DNA of 64,000 nucleotides, from positions 339,938 to 403,937 of the forward strand of contig NZ_FWFP01000005.1 in NCBI RefSeq assembly GCF_900172215.1. Direction: 5' to 3'. The DNA is from Ruegeria meonggei (lineage in GTDB: Bacteria > Pseudomonadota > Alphaproteobacteria > Rhodobacterales > Rhodobacteraceae). A program made the translations under genes and the position numbers. Under the pieces are notes generated by a model. That model did not search any database. It saw nothing but the letters and a program-made list of their open reading frames with translations, and had not been told where the DNA came from. How positions within the stretch are numbered: the stretch's first letter is position 1; each line of letters begins with the position of its first letter. Below are positions 49,834 through 59,302 of the stretch, one piece after another.

Positions 49834-50759
49834 GCGGTGAGGAATTTGTCCCCCTGTCGTTGACACCTTTGCTGATCGGCACCTTCGCGGCCATCGCCTG
49901 CGCGTTGCCCGGCAACTTTCTGGTATTGCGCAAACAGGCCCTGATCGGGGATGCAATCAGCCATGTGGTTTTGCCCGGTATCGTAGTGGCCTTTCTGCTG
50001 ACCGGCGCGATCTCGACCTGGCCGATGATGCTTGGCGCGGCGGGCGCGGCCGTGGTGGCAGTGGTGATGATCGAGGCGATCCGCCGGTTGGGCCAGATCG
50101 AACCGGGCGCAGCGATGGGTGTTGTCTTTACTACCATGTTCGCTGGTGGCGTTCTGTTGCTGGAGCAGACCGATACCTCAACCGTGCATCTGGACGTGGA
50201 ACATGCGTTGTACGGAAATCTGGAAAGCCTGATCTGGCTGGATGCCGTTGGCTGGTCGTCGCTATGGGACACTGAGGCGCTGGCCGGTTTGCCGCCCGAA
50301 CTACCCCGGATCGCGCTGACCCTGATCGGGGTAATCCTGTTTATCTGGCTGTTCTGGCGCCCCCTGAAGATCTCGACCTTTGACGAAGGGTTTGCCCGCA
50401 CGATCGGTATTCGTACCGGCGCACTGGGCATGGCGCTGGTCATCATTGCGGCGATTGCCGCTGTGGCCGCCTTTGACGCAGTCGGTTCGATCATCGTGAT
50501 TGCCATGTTCATCTGCCCGCCAGCCGCGGCACGGATGATGACAAATCGGCTTGAAACCCAGATCGCCTGGAGCGTGGGCTTTGCCGTCCTGTCCGCCGTC
50601 TCTGGCTATGTTCTGGCCGGATACGGCCCTTTGTGGCTGGGCAGCACAGACGCCGTCAGCGCTGCAGGTATGATTGCTACGATGTCTGGTCTGATTCTGG
50701 CCTGCGCCGCGGTTTGGGGGCCGTGCCGAAACCGTGCAGGCGCCCCGGGTACGGCTTGA
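49830..50759 (+). CDS. Metal ABC transporter permease, second subunit
   Basis: 309 aa, ABC-3 family (LRKQALIGDAISHVVLPGIVVAFLL; AFDAVGSIIVIAMFICPPAAARMM), without the soluble tail of its partner. Two different permeases with one ATPase and one binding protein is the SitABCD/TroABCD layout. Start overlaps the preceding stop by 4 bp (ATGA). Confidence 0.93.
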   Translation: MSGEEFVPLSLTPLLIGTFAAIACALPGNFLVLRKQALIGDAISHVVLPGIVVAFLLTGAISTWPMMLGAAGAAVVAVVMIEAIRRLGQIEPGAAMGVVFTTMFAGGVLLLEQTDTSTVHLDVEHALYGNLESLIWLDAVGWSSLWDTEALAGLPPELPRIALTLIGVILFIWLFWRPLKISTFDEGFARTIGIRTGALGMALVIIAAIAAVAAFDAVGSIIVIAMFICPPAAARMMTNRLETQIAWSVGFAVLSAVSGYVLAGYGPLWLGSTDAVSAAGMIATMSGLILACAAVWGPCRNRAGAPGTA

Positions 50760-50836
50760 CACGGCATGTTCCTGCCACCCCACCCTGCGGCCTGTCGGCT
50801 GATCTTTGCCCAGATGAATAAGGCAGTCAGAGTTAA

Positions 50837-50867
50837 TGAACCTCATGCCATTTTTCATGTTAGTTCA
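50837..50867. repeat. Dyad after the metal transporter operon
   Basis: TGAAC (50837-50841), CATG (50844-50847), then CATG and GTTCA mirrored to 50867. It lies in the 283-bp gap between the second permease and mutL; possible terminator without a T-run. Confidence 0.35.
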
Positions 50868-50906
50868 CCAATCACTGACAGTTAAATGACCACCACTCAC
50901 TTCCGA

Positions 50907-50972
50907 TCGTTCGAGCAATCGTGACCTTGATCGTCGTCTGATACCACCGGCGCGGCGCGATTGTTCGAACGC
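50907..50972. repeat. Long imperfect inverted repeat upstream of mutL
   Basis: TCGTTCGAGCAATCGTG (50907-50923) matches the reverse complement of CGCGATTGTTCGAACGC (50956-50972) at 14 of 17 positions, separated by 32 bp. It could fold into a stem or bind a dimeric regulator upstream of mutL. Confidence 0.4.
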
Positions 50973-51042
50973 CCCCTCTCGTTCAAATTAGAGCCTTCAA
51001 ACCAGTGGCAGAATCGCGCAAGCTTGTGCTAGGTCTGGTGGT

Positions 51043-52908
51043 ATGGTGCAGGCAAACCCCAATATCAGCGAAAACCGACCGGTAATCCGACAGCTTGACG
51101 ACGCTGCCATCAACCGCATTGCCGCCGGTGAAGTGGTGGAGCGACCGGCCTCGGCTGTGAAGGAGTTGGTGGAAAATGCCATCGATGCCGGGGCGAACCG
51201 GATTGCGATCGACATCGCTGACGGCGGCAAGACATTGATTCGCGTGACCGACGATGGCTGCGGAATTTCTGCCGATGATTTGCCCTTGGCGCTGTCCCGT
51301 CACGCGACGTCCAAGATAGACGGCTCGGATTTGCTGAATATTCACACCTTCGGCTTTCGCGGTGAGGCGCTGCCCTCGCTGGGTGCGGTTGGGCGGTTGA
51401 CTATCACCAGTCGCGTTCCGGGTGGCGAAGGGGCTGCGATCCACGTGTCCGGTGGGTCGGTCGAGGCGGTTAAACCCGCCGCCCTGCGCGCGGGCACAGT
51501 GGTCGAGCTGCGCGATCTGTTCTTTGCGACGCCAGCGCGGTTGAAATTCATGCGCACCGACCGGGCCGAAGCGCAGGCAATCAACGATACAGTCAAACGT
51601 CTGGCCATGGCCGAACCATCGATCACCTTCACGCTGCGCGATGTCTCGGGCGGGGGTGAGGGGCGCGTGACCTTCCGTGCCGACCGCGAGAATGGTGATC
51701 TGTTTGACGCGCTACATGCCCGACTGGCGCGGGTGATCGGGCGCGAGTTCGCTGAGAACGCCCTGCAAATCGACGCCACCCGCGATGGGATCCGGCTGTA
51801 TGGTTATGCGGCCCTACCGACCTATTCCCGAGGGGCGGCTGTAGCGCAGTATCTGTTTGTCAACGGACGGCCTGTCCGGGACAAGATGTTGACCGGGGCG
51901 TTGCGGGCGGCTTATTTCGATTTCCTCAGCCGCGACCGCCATCCGGCGGCGGCGTTGTTTATCGACTGCGATCCGACTCTGGTGGACGTCAACGTGCATC
52001 CCGCGAAATCCGAGGTCCGGTTCCGCGATCCCGGAGTGGCGCGCGGGCTGATCGTCTCGGCCTTGCGCCATGCGCTGGCCGAGGCCGGGCACCGGGCCTC
52101 CTCGACTGTGGCCAATGCAACGCTGGGGGCGATGCGGCCCGAGCCCGCGCAATCGACCCCGGCGCGCGTGTATCAGATGGACCGCCCCTCACCTGCGGCG
52201 CGGCAGGCTGCCTATCGCGCGCAAGCGCCCGGTTTTGCCGAGCTGGCCAAGGATTACAGCGGTAATTTTGTTGACCCCACACCTGTCACGATGCCCGAGG
52301 CCCTGGCGACGGAGCCACCCGCACAGGACTTGCCCCTGGGTGCTGCGCGCGGGCAGGTGCATGAGAACTACATCATCGCCCAGACTGCGGACGGGATGGT
52401 AATCGTCGACCAGCACGCAGCGCATGAGCGGCTGGTTTATGAGAAGCTCAAGACTCAGATGACCGAGAACGGCGTCGCCGCGCAAGCGCTGCTGATCCCC
52501 GAGATTGTTGAGCTGTCCGAAGGCGAATGCACGCGCCTGATGGCCGTCGCCGAGGATCTTACGCGCTTTGGCCTGACCATTGAGCGCTTTGGCGGTGGCG
52601 CGGTCGCGGTACGTGAAACGCCCGCCATACTGGGTGAGGTCGATGCCCGCGCGATGATCCTGGATATCCTGGATGAGCTGGCCGATCAGGGCGAAAGCCA
52701 GATGGTGCAGGCACGGATCGAGGCGATCCTGAGCCGGGTGGCCTGCCATGGCTCGATCCGCTCGGGCCGCCGGATGCGGGCTGAGGAAATGAACGCCCTG
52801 CTGCGAGAGATGGAGGCGACGCCCCATTCCGGCCAGTGCAACCATGGGCGGCCGACTTATGTGGAACTGAAGCTGGCCGATATCGAACGTCTGTTCGGAC
52901 GCAGTTGA
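51043..52908 (+). CDS. mutL: DNA mismatch repair protein MutL
   Basis: 621 aa. The N-terminal GHKL ATPase is complete: [37 protein letters not shown] and [14 protein letters not shown] proline-rich linker (about 345-430) leads to the C-terminal dimerisation domain. There, [12 protein letters not shown] matches the endonuclease motif DQHAx2Ex4E, and ACHGSIRSG and GQCNHGRPT are the other conserved metal-site blocks, so this MutL should nick DNA itself, as expected in a MutH-less organism. The ATG at 51043 has only a weak GGTGG before it. Confidence 0.96.
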   Translation: MVQANPNISENRPVIRQLDDAAINRIAAGEVVERPASAVKELVENAIDAGANRIAIDIADGGKTLIRVTDDGCGISADDLPLALSRHATSKIDGSDLLNIHTFGFRGEALPSLGAVGRLTITSRVPGGEGAAIHVSGGSVEAVKPAALRAGTVVELRDLFFATPARLKFMRTDRAEAQAINDTVKRLAMAEPSITFTLRDVSGGGEGRVTFRADRENGDLFDALHARLARVIGREFAENALQIDATRDGIRLYGYAALPTYSRGAAVAQYLFVNGRPVRDKMLTGALRAAYFDFLSRDRHPAAALFIDCDPTLVDVNVHPAKSEVRFRDPGVARGLIVSALRHALAEAGHRASSTVANATLGAMRPEPAQSTPARVYQMDRPSPAARQAAYRAQAPGFAELAKDYSGNFVDPTPVTMPEALATEPPAQDLPLGAARGQVHENYIIAQTADGMVIVDQHAAHERLVYEKLKTQMTENGVAAQALLIPEIVELSEGECTRLMAVAEDLTRFGLTIERFGGGAVAVRETPAILGEVDARAMILDILDELADQGESQMVQARIEAILSRVACHGSIRSGRRMRAEEMNALLREMEATPHSGQCNHGRPTYVELKLADIERLFGRS

Positions 52909-52960
52909 TCCTGCGCCCTTGCCGGGCTATGAAGAATAAAACAAGAACATCCGAGGCGAC

Positions 52961-54190
52961 ATGATTGAGATTTCAGGCACCCAATATGCATTGAACGACC
53001 CGGTGATCCTGATCGGCGGCGGGCTGGTGGCCCTGATCCTGCTGTTGTTGTTCCTGTCGCTGCGCGCTGCCAACCGGTCTGCGCGGATGGCGGAACCGCT
53101 GGCGCGGCAGATGGCGCATTTAGGTCAGCATGTGCAACAGCTGGGACAGGGGCAAGAGCAGATGCGCGGCGGGTTGCAGCATGTCTCTGACACGCAGGCC
53201 AATGCGCAGGTGCAGGTGATCCAGACGGTCGAATCGCGCCTGTCCTCAGTGCAGCAGCAGATGAATGACCGGCTGGCGGATAATGCGATGAAATCCGCGC
53301 GGGCGTTGGCCGAGATGCAGGAACGGATGAAGGAATCGCTGCATGGGTCCTCGAAACAGACTGCGACCTCGTTGACGCAACTGCAGGAACGGCTGGCCGC
53401 CATCGACAAGGCGCAGGACAATATCACCAAACTGTCCGGCGACGTGTTGTCACTGCAGGATATCCTGTCGAACAAGCAGACACGCGGCGCCTTTGGTGAA
53501 ATTCAGCTGAACGATATCGTCTCCAAGGCGCTGCCCGCGGACAGTTTCAAGCTGCAGGCGACGCTGTCGAACGGGCGTCGGGCGGATTGTCTGATCCATC
53601 TGCCGAACCCCCCGGGGCCGATTGTGATCGACAGCAAATTCCCGCTGGAGGCCTATGAGGCGCTGATCGGCTCGTCCAACGACATGGAGCTGAAAGCAGC
53701 CGTGCAGATGTTCCGGACCACGGTGCGCAAGCATATCAACGACATCTCCGAGAAATACATTCTCGATGGTGAAACCGCTGATGGCGCGCTGATGTTCCTA
53801 CCGTCCGAGGCGGTCTATGCCGAACTGCACGCCAAGTTCCCGGAGCTGGTGCAGGAGAGTTTCAACAAACGTGTCTGGATCGTCTCGCCCACCACCTGCA
53901 TGGCGACGTTGAATACGATGCGGGCGATCCTGAAGGATGCGCGGATGCGCGAACAGACGGGTGCAATCCGCAAGGAACTGGGCCTGCTGCATAAAGATGT
54001 GGATCGTCTGGGCGACCGTGTGTCCAATCTGGACCGGCATTTCGGACAGGCGGCCAAGGATATCTCAGAAATCAAGATCAGCGCCGAAAAGGCCGGACGC
54101 CGGGCGCAGCGGCTGGACAATTTCGATTTCGAGGAACTGGCCACCGACGATCACGCCAATGTGGTGCCGCTTGGTAAATCCGAGGCCTGA
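52961..54190 (+). CDS. rmuC: DNA recombination protein RmuC
   Basis: 409 aa. An N-terminal membrane segment (PVILIGGGLVALILLLLFLSL) is followed by a long coiled coil (about residues 50-170) and the RmuC nuclease-like domain (QDILSNKQTRGAFGEIQLNDIVSKALP, VIDSKFPLEAYEAL, MFLPSEAVYAEL, VSPTTCMATLNTMRAIL). RmuC limits inversions at short repeats. It lies just after mutL, a natural repair pair. Confidence 0.92.
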   Translation: MIEISGTQYALNDPVILIGGGLVALILLLLFLSLRAANRSARMAEPLARQMAHLGQHVQQLGQGQEQMRGGLQHVSDTQANAQVQVIQTVESRLSSVQQQMNDRLADNAMKSARALAEMQERMKESLHGSSKQTATSLTQLQERLAAIDKAQDNITKLSGDVLSLQDILSNKQTRGAFGEIQLNDIVSKALPADSFKLQATLSNGRRADCLIHLPNPPGPIVIDSKFPLEAYEALIGSSNDMELKAAVQMFRTTVRKHINDISEKYILDGETADGALMFLPSEAVYAELHAKFPELVQESFNKRVWIVSPTTCMATLNTMRAILKDARMREQTGAIRKELGLLHKDVDRLGDRVSNLDRHFGQAAKDISEIKISAEKAGRRAQRLDNFDFEELATDDHANVVPLGKSEA

Positions 54191-54193
54191 GCC

Positions 54194-54592
54194 TTACTGG
54201 ATCGACAGATCCAGATTGTAGCCGACCGTCTTGCCGGTGTCCCGATCATTGCCCATCAGATAGACGCGTATCGTGTAATCTCCGTCCTGCGGTAGGTCGA
54301 TGCGAGCGGTGTTGCCGTTGATCGAGCCAATATAGATCGCCTCTCCATCGCTGCCTGGAGGCAGGATATTGAAATAGATTACCCCGTTGCCATTGGTGTT
54401 ACTGACCTGAAGTTCGGCAAACAACTCCTGCCCGGACTGTGCGCCGAGCCTATAGTCGAAATACTCGTTCCCGGTTATTGTCCCGTTGACCATAGTGCCG
54501 AAGTTACCCGGTTCAAACATCACGTCAGACACCCTCTGCGCCACGGCGGCTGAGGCAATCAGGCTCAGAACAAGGGCCAGAGATTTTATCAT
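54194..54592 (-). CDS. Periplasmic protein resembling g-type lysozyme inhibitor (PliG)
   Basis: 132 aa with a signal peptide (MIKSLALVLSLIASAAVA). The mature 114 residues have the pattern GxIxGxEYxDYxLxAxxGQ...YFNIxPPGS...GDYTIRVYLMxND, as in the PliG/PliI inhibitors that block host or bacterial lysozymes; I make this call from memory of the pattern. The ATG at 54592 has GGAG upstream. It ends 4 bp from the rmuC stop and lies 60 bp past chrR, in the same direction. Confidence 0.7.
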   Translation of the reverse strand: MIKSLALVLSLIASAAVAQRVSDVMFEPGNFGTMVNGTITGNEYFDYRLGAQSGQELFAELQVSNTNGNGVIYFNILPPGSDGEAIYIGSINGNTARIDLPQDGDYTIRVYLMGNDRDTGKTVGYNLDLSIQ

Positions 54593-54651
54593 CTTGGTAC
54601 ACTCCACCATTTGGGGTGTCGGGCCAGCGAAGTACGATTTGGCCCGATGGT

Positions 54652-55302
54652 TCAGATGCGAAGGAAGGGCTGAAACAGCCGCGGCATCAACTTGCTGAAC
54701 TTCAGCGGTGCGTCGGTGACCGCCAGGCATATACAGTCCTCGGTGATATCCGCCGTTGGCGTGTGGTGCAGGTCTTCGTCTGCTATCTCAACGTCACCAC
54801 GCGCGAAGTGGTCTACTTCATCGGAAAACGCGCCTTGCAGAACCATGGTCAATTCGGTGCCATGATGGCTGTGATCTGGAACCGCCGCGCCTGCCGGGAT
54901 AAACAGCAACCGTGCACTGGCATCGCGCGTGGTCGGTAAAATGGCCTGTTTTACCCCCATGCCAATGGACCGCCAACGAATGGCGTTCACATCGCCGCCG
55001 ACGTAATCCCGCAAGGGAGCAGGCAGAACCGAACAGCCGGGGGGACTTGGTTTGGCAATTGGCGCGCCTTTTGCGATCATCGCCATGGTCGCGGCCAAAG
55101 AGCCATCGCTCATCCCGGCGCTTGCCTCCTGATCCTGCAGAACGCATCCACCAATAGCATCAAAGCTTTCCGCCCGCGCGCGGCAGTGGTCACACAGAGA
55201 CAGATGTGTGGCGACCATCAGATCGAAAGCTTCGGGCAAGCTGCCCGCTGCATAGGCCATCAGCAGGTCGTCCGTGAGGTGATGTTTAATCTTGTTGCTC
55301 AT
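54652..55302 (-). CDS. chrR: Anti-sigma factor ChrR
   Basis: 216 aa, closely matching Rhodobacter ChrR. It holds RpoE inactive until singlet oxygen appears. The zinc-binding anti-sigma half shows HHLTDDLL and THLSLCDHC (His, His, Cys, Cys), and the cupin half shows PDHSHHGTELTMVLQGAF (His, His, Glu) and EDLHHTP (His), all four cupin ligands being present. An ATG 9 bp upstream (55311) is also possible. Its start is within about 10 bp of the rpoE stop, so the two are translated together. Confidence 0.95.
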   Translation of the reverse strand: MSNKIKHHLTDDLLMAYAAGSLPEAFDLMVATHLSLCDHCRARAESFDAIGGCVLQDQEASAGMSDGSLAATMAMIAKGAPIAKPSPPGCSVLPAPLRDYVGGDVNAIRWRSIGMGVKQAILPTTRDASARLLFIPAGAAVPDHSHHGTELTMVLQGAFSDEVDHFARGDVEIADEDLHHTPTADITEDCICLAVTDAPLKFSKLMPRLFQPFLRI

Positions 55303-55312
55303 CGTCGTCATC

Positions 55313-55870
55313 TCAGTTCATTGCATGGCGCAGGCGGTCCAGCGCCAGCCGTATACGTGATTTGATCGTACCCAAAGGCAACCCTGTCTGAGATGCAATC
55401 TCTCGATGGCTCAGATCTCCGAAGTAGGCCTTCTCGATCAGTTGTCTTTGCGCCTCTGGCAACGCGGTCAAAGCGTCACGCAGCTGCGCGGTTTCTTGTT
55501 GCAGTGCTAGAACGTCATCCTGTTCGGGCTCTGCCTTGGGACCCCAACCCAGTTCTTCGGGCTCGGGGCGGCGTTGTTTGCGCAGCACGTCGATGCGCTT
55601 GTTTCGGGCGATCGTGAACACCCAAGTGGCCACGGTCGCCCTTGTCGGATCGAACAAATGCGCCTTGTGCCACAAGGTCGCCATAACCTCTTGCGCGCAT
55701 TCTTCGGCCAGCGTTACATCGGATCCCGACTTGATCAGGAACGCTTTGATCCGCGGCGCGAAGTGCTGGAACAGTTCAGCAAAAGCCGCCTGATCCTGCG
55801 CATCCCGAATGCGGCTGACGTGGCTCACCCACTCAGTTTTGGTGTCACAACTGTCATCCGCTCTGTTCAC
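55313..55870 (-). CDS. rpoE: RpoE-type ECF sigma factor (singlet-oxygen response)
   Basis: 185 aa from the GTG at 55870. Region 2 (AAFAELFQHFAPRIKAFL...AEECAQEVMATLWHKAHLFDPTRATVATWVFTIARNKRIDVLRK) and region 4 (LPEAQRQLIEKAYFGDLSHREIASQTGLPLGTIKSRIRLALDRLR) match Rhodobacter RpoE. I prefer the GTG because AGGGG lies seven bases before it and the length then fits relatives; the longer ATG frame (55969) begins almost on top of the candidate -10 box and codes for a non-homologous leader. Paired with chrR downstream. Confidence 0.93.
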   Translation of the reverse strand: MNRADDSCDTKTEWVSHVSRIRDAQDQAAFAELFQHFAPRIKAFLIKSGSDVTLAEECAQEVMATLWHKAHLFDPTRATVATWVFTIARNKRIDVLRKQRRPEPEELGWGPKAEPEQDDVLALQQETAQLRDALTALPEAQRQLIEKAYFGDLSHREIASQTGLPLGTIKSRIRLALDRLRHAMN

Positions 55871-55973
55871 CGGCTTGCCCCTGATGCGTCTCTTGGCGCG
55901 CCAAGGTTTTGTTGATGACCTTTCGGTCGCCGGTTCATCCAAGGTCACGGTATCGATCTCGGTAAACATAACC

Positions 55974-56003
55974 ACATTACGCGGCGCAACCAAAGCCGGA
56001 TCA
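55974..56003 (-). promoter_or_regulatory. Candidate RpoE-dependent promoter of rpoE-chrR
   Basis: Minus strand: TGATCC (56003-55998), 18-bp spacer, TAATGT (55979-55974). TGATCC is the known -35 core of RpoE promoters in Rhodobacter; autoregulation is established there. Confidence 0.7.
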
Positions 56004-56019
56004 CTTTAATTGGCCAATT

Positions 56020-56049
56020 TGATCCGAACGGCGCTAAGTTTCGTAGTGA
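56020..56049 (+). promoter_or_regulatory. Candidate RpoE-dependent promoter of the DUF1365 gene
   Basis: Plus strand: TGATCC (56020-56025), 18-bp spacer, TAGTGA (56044-56049). Same -35 and spacing as the rpoE promoter facing the other way, 16 bp apart. Confidence 0.55.
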
Positions 56050-56115
56050 ATAGTACGGATGGCTGAGGAAAACAGCGCCGTTTGAACGGTTTACAGGCAG
56101 AATGGACAAAACGGG

Positions 56116-56889
56116 ATGAACACGGTCGACCATATCGCAGGTCATACGTTTCACGGGCGAAAGGGCGCGATTGAAAACGCCTTTCGCTATTCGATCGACT
56201 ATATCCTGCTGGACCCCGAAACCCGTCCGGGGACACCTGCGCTGTTTTCAGTGAACCGGGCCAATATCACAAACTGGCGCGATCGCGATCACGGAGGCAC
56301 ACCGGGGCAAGGCCGCGGCGCGGTTTGGCTGCGTGAACAGTTCGGCAATCTGGGCGTGACCCAGCCGGATCGCATCACCCTGCTGACCCAGCCCCGGGTT
56401 ATGGGCCATGTGTTCAACCCGGTCAGCTTCTGGTTTTGTTTCGATGCAGAAGACCAGCTTTACGCCGTTGTGTCCGAGGTCACCAACACTTTTGGCACGC
56501 GCCACAGCTATCTGTGCCATACTCCTAATTTTGCGCCAATTCAGCCTTCGGACCGTATCGTGGCGACCAAGCTGATGCATGTCTCACCGTTTCAAGAGGT
56601 CGAAGGCACCTATACGTTCCGTTTCGACTATCGCCCGGACCGGGTGGGGGTTTGGATCGACTATGGACGTGAAAACGGCGGCCTGATCGCAACACTGACC
56701 GGCCCGCGTGCACCGCTGACAAACCGCACGATCCTGTGGTCGCTGCTGCGCCGCCCGTTTGGCGCGCGCCGGGCCTTTACCCTGATCCTTTGGCAGGCGC
56801 TGAAACTGTGGGTGAAAAAGGCCAGGTTTCGCCCGTTCCGCAAGGCCCCGGTTCCCGACCATCCGGTTTCCCGGATCCGCGACCCCTAA
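56116..56889 (+). CDS. DUF1365 family protein
   Basis: 257 aa. HIAGHTFHGRKGAIENAFRYSIDYILLD, then LLTQPRVMGHVFNPVSFWFCFD and VSEVTNTFGTRHSYL, then KLMHVSPFQEVEGTYTFRF are the DUF1365 (PF07103) blocks. In Rhodobacter a member of this family lies in the RpoE regulon next to cyclopropane-fatty-acid genes, so a role in membrane lipid change under singlet oxygen is plausible. Here it is divergent from rpoE with its own TGATCC element; no lipid gene follows. Confidence 0.9.
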   Translation: MNTVDHIAGHTFHGRKGAIENAFRYSIDYILLDPETRPGTPALFSVNRANITNWRDRDHGGTPGQGRGAVWLREQFGNLGVTQPDRITLLTQPRVMGHVFNPVSFWFCFDAEDQLYAVVSEVTNTFGTRHSYLCHTPNFAPIQPSDRIVATKLMHVSPFQEVEGTYTFRFDYRPDRVGVWIDYGRENGGLIATLTGPRAPLTNRTILWSLLRRPFGARRAFTLILWQALKLWVKKARFRPFRKAPVPDHPVSRIRDP

Positions 56890-56976
56890 GCGACGCTTGT
56901 TTGCGTAAGATCAAAGACTCAAGGCGCGCGCAATGCTTGGTGGAGGGTGAAAACCGCGAACACGAGGAGTTGGGTC

Positions 56977-57294
56977 ATGTTGGAAATCTCGGCAAGAAAA
57001 ATCGCTCAGGTCGCCATGATGGGGCGTGAACTGGGCCGGGCCGAGGGCGAGCTGCGCGCCTTTATCGAGCGCATGGGCGAAGACGAGCAGGCCGAACTGG
57101 TCGCCGTCATGTGGGTTGGGCGCGAGAGCTTTTTCCCCGAGGATCTGGCAGAGGCCATCGCCACCGCCAAGTCAGAGGCCTCGACCCCTTGTGCCGACTA
57201 CCTGATCGGCACACCACACATGTCGGATCATCTGGAGAACGGTCTGGATGCGCTGGGTATCTCGGCCGAGGATGTCGAGAACGACCTGATGTAG
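56977..57294 (+). CDS. DUF3775 family protein
   Basis: 105 aa. MLEISARKIAQVAMMGRELGRAEGELRAFIERMGEDEQAELVAVMWVGRESF is the typical start of DUF3775 (PF12616), an uncharacterised small acidic family found in alphaproteobacteria. The ATG at 56977 has AGGAGTT upstream; the 10-codon extension to 56947 is not needed. Cytoplasmic, mostly helical. Function unknown. Confidence 0.83.
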   Translation: MLEISARKIAQVAMMGRELGRAEGELRAFIERMGEDEQAELVAVMWVGRESFFPEDLAEAIATAKSEASTPCADYLIGTPHMSDHLENGLDALGISAEDVENDLM

Positions 57295-57392
57295 GCGTAT
57301 TGGCAACAGTTTCCGTCTGTCTGGCCCGAAAGGTGGACTTGACTAAAACGATATTGAAGCACTGAGGCGATTTAAGTCTCAGGTTGATTGCA

Positions 57393-58478
57393 ATGAGTTT
57401 CGATTCTCCTATTCAGACCAAGAACCGCAGCGTCCCGGTTGTTCGGATCGCCGCGCTTGTGGTGATCATGATTACGGCGGCAATGGTGTACGTCCGGCAC
57501 CAGAACCAAATTTTGCTGAACGCCTGTGCAAACGGGATCGATGACCCCGAAGACGCGCTGGTGGCCTGTGCCGACGCCCAATCGGCAATGGTGGTGCCGA
57601 TCCCGCAGCATGTTTCCCTGATCCATCGTCATCGCATGCGCGCCTACATGTTATTGAAGGATGCCGAGGGGGTCTTGCGCGAGGTTGATCTTGCCATTGC
57701 GGCAGATCCAAAGAGCGAAGTGCCGTTGCAGTGGAAAGCGTGGTAGTTCGCTCGCGCCGAAAACTATCCGGCTGCGATGGTTGCGATTGAGGCAGCGTTG
57801 AAGATCGCGCCAGAGAATGACTATTCCATGAAAATGAAGGGATTGCTGTTACGGTCCATGGGTTCAGCTGACGAAACAAATAGTTATTACGCGCATCTCG
57901 CGGCGACTTACCCAGACCGAAAATGGATTTCAAAAGCCTGGTGGACGTACATTGATGAAGAAATTCAATATGCGTCAGCGGTCAAGGTGCTCACCGAAGC
58001 CCTAAGACGCGATCCGCTGAACGAGAACTTATTAAGTTACTACTATGGGACATGTCTTTGGACTGGGTCAGAATGCCCGCCCCTGTTTCCCGAGAGGCGC
58101 ACATCCTATCCGGAACTAAGCTGCCAAGATGCCCTTGAACTCATGGGGGAACACTTTGATTATCTTGGGGACAAACTGCTTGAAGCTGGTTTGCGGACTG
58201 TAGGTGAGCTCTATGAGCAAGAATATGAGCGGAGCAAGTACGGTATTCAAGCTTTGCATTTAGGGCAAACCGCGGCGCTGCAGGGAGATCCTTCGAATTC
58301 TGCTGAACGCTTCATTGTCGTAAACCGCGTGTTCGATTGTATCTTCCCAGAAAAATACATCTGTCCGCTCTATATTGCGCAGCCAGGGGATGACCCAGAA
58401 AAAAGGGTTCAGGCAAACATATTTACGTCCGAACTGCGCCGAAACTTGGTTGATCTGGCACATGTACATTTGAACTGA
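57393..58478 (+). pseudogene. TPR-like membrane-anchored protein interrupted by one amber codon
   Basis: One frame runs from the ATG at 57393 to 58478 (361 codons) with a single TAG at 57744-57746, where WKAW*FARAENYPAA strongly suggests that a Trp codon (TGG) was lost. Before it: a short N-terminus, one membrane segment (RIAALVVIMITAAMVYV) and a region with two tetratricopeptide-like helix pairs; after it: more TPR-like helices (AAMVAIEAALKIAPENDYSMKMKGLLLRSMG; YASAVKVLTEALRRDPLNENLLSYYYGT) and a Cys-containing C-terminus ending NLVDLAHVHLN. The later part is lower in GC. Either a recent pseudogene or a gene read through at low level. Confidence 0.8.
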
Positions 58479-58604
58479 TTGCCCAATCCCACACTTCTCG
58501 GCCGATATTAACCAACCTTAATCTGCCTTTCCTGCGGTGTTAACACAGGCCTCCTTAATTTGAGTTGTGACCAACAACGTAACTCGGATTTTATGGAGGA
58601 AGAA

Positions 58605-58829
58605 ATGGGATATGCACAGACAGTCACCCCGCAGAAAGGTCTCTTTTTCGGTTTGTTTTCCGACTATGCCGAAGCCAGGGTCGAACATTTTCGCCGCAGG
58701 GTTTACGGCAAAACCGTTCACCACCTCGAAGCGTTGAGCGACAAACAACTGAACGACATCGGTGTTCCTCGGGCCGAAATCAAAGATCGCGCATATCAGA
58801 GCGCTTATCACCAACAGCCCTACCAGTAA
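58605..58829 (+). CDS. DUF1127 protein
   Basis: 74 aa. The C-terminal VHHLEALSDKQLNDIGVPRAEIKDRAY is the DUF1127 motif (L-x-D-[IM]-G-[IL]-x-R-x-x-I). Some family members in alphaproteobacteria bind RNA and affect phosphate and stress responses. The ATG at 58605 is preceded by GGAGGAAGAA, a very strong ribosome site. Gene one of a pair. Confidence 0.85.
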   Translation: MGYAQTVTPQKGLFFGLFSDYAEARVEHFRRRVYGKTVHHLEALSDKQLNDIGVPRAEIKDRAYQSAYHQQPYQ

Positions 58830-58868
58830 CCCAAGCGCCGATCAGTGCCTATCGAAACGGAGGATAAA

Positions 58869-59069
58869 ATGCTGGATTCACAACCAACTTATGACGTCTC
58901 GAACACTGCCAGTGCGGTGTTGCTTTTTGATCGTGCGATGCGTGTTCAGGCGGTTAGATCCGATATTGTGCGTGCCGCGCAAGAGCTAGGGCGCTTGTCC
59001 GATCAACAGCTGGCAGAGATTGGGATCAATCGCATCGATATCGACAACACGATCGAGCGTTTTATCTGA
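58869..59069 (+). CDS. DUF1127 protein, second of the pair
   Basis: 66 aa. LGRLSDQQLAEIGINRIDIDNTIERFI is the DUF1127 signature; the N-terminal half is unrelated to the first copy. CGGAGGATAAA precedes the ATG at 58869. It starts 40 bp after its neighbour and is probably co-transcribed. Confidence 0.83.
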   Translation: MLDSQPTYDVSNTASAVLLFDRAMRVQAVRSDIVRAAQELGRLSDQQLAEIGINRIDIDNTIERFI

Positions 59070-59302
59070 GCGCATGCAACTCAAGACAAATAAAGCCCTA
59101 AGCTGTCGCGCCTGCATCGCTGGATACCGTTTCTCAAGGTGGTAGACGGCGAGAATTCGCTGCAGAAAGACCGCGCTATAGTTGATTTATTTTCTAAGAG
59201 GCGGGCTTCTGAGTGGAAATATTGTAAGGCTGTTGGCCGTTTGCCTGATCTTGGGCCTTTTTGCTGTTTTAAAAGCAGCAGCGAAACGCGCTGATCACAG
59301 AG

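Noticed and set aside
55871..55969. N-terminal extension of RpoE from the ATG at 55969
   Set aside because: Non-homologous, overlaps the promoter region, and a GTG with a ribosome site lies at the homologous position.
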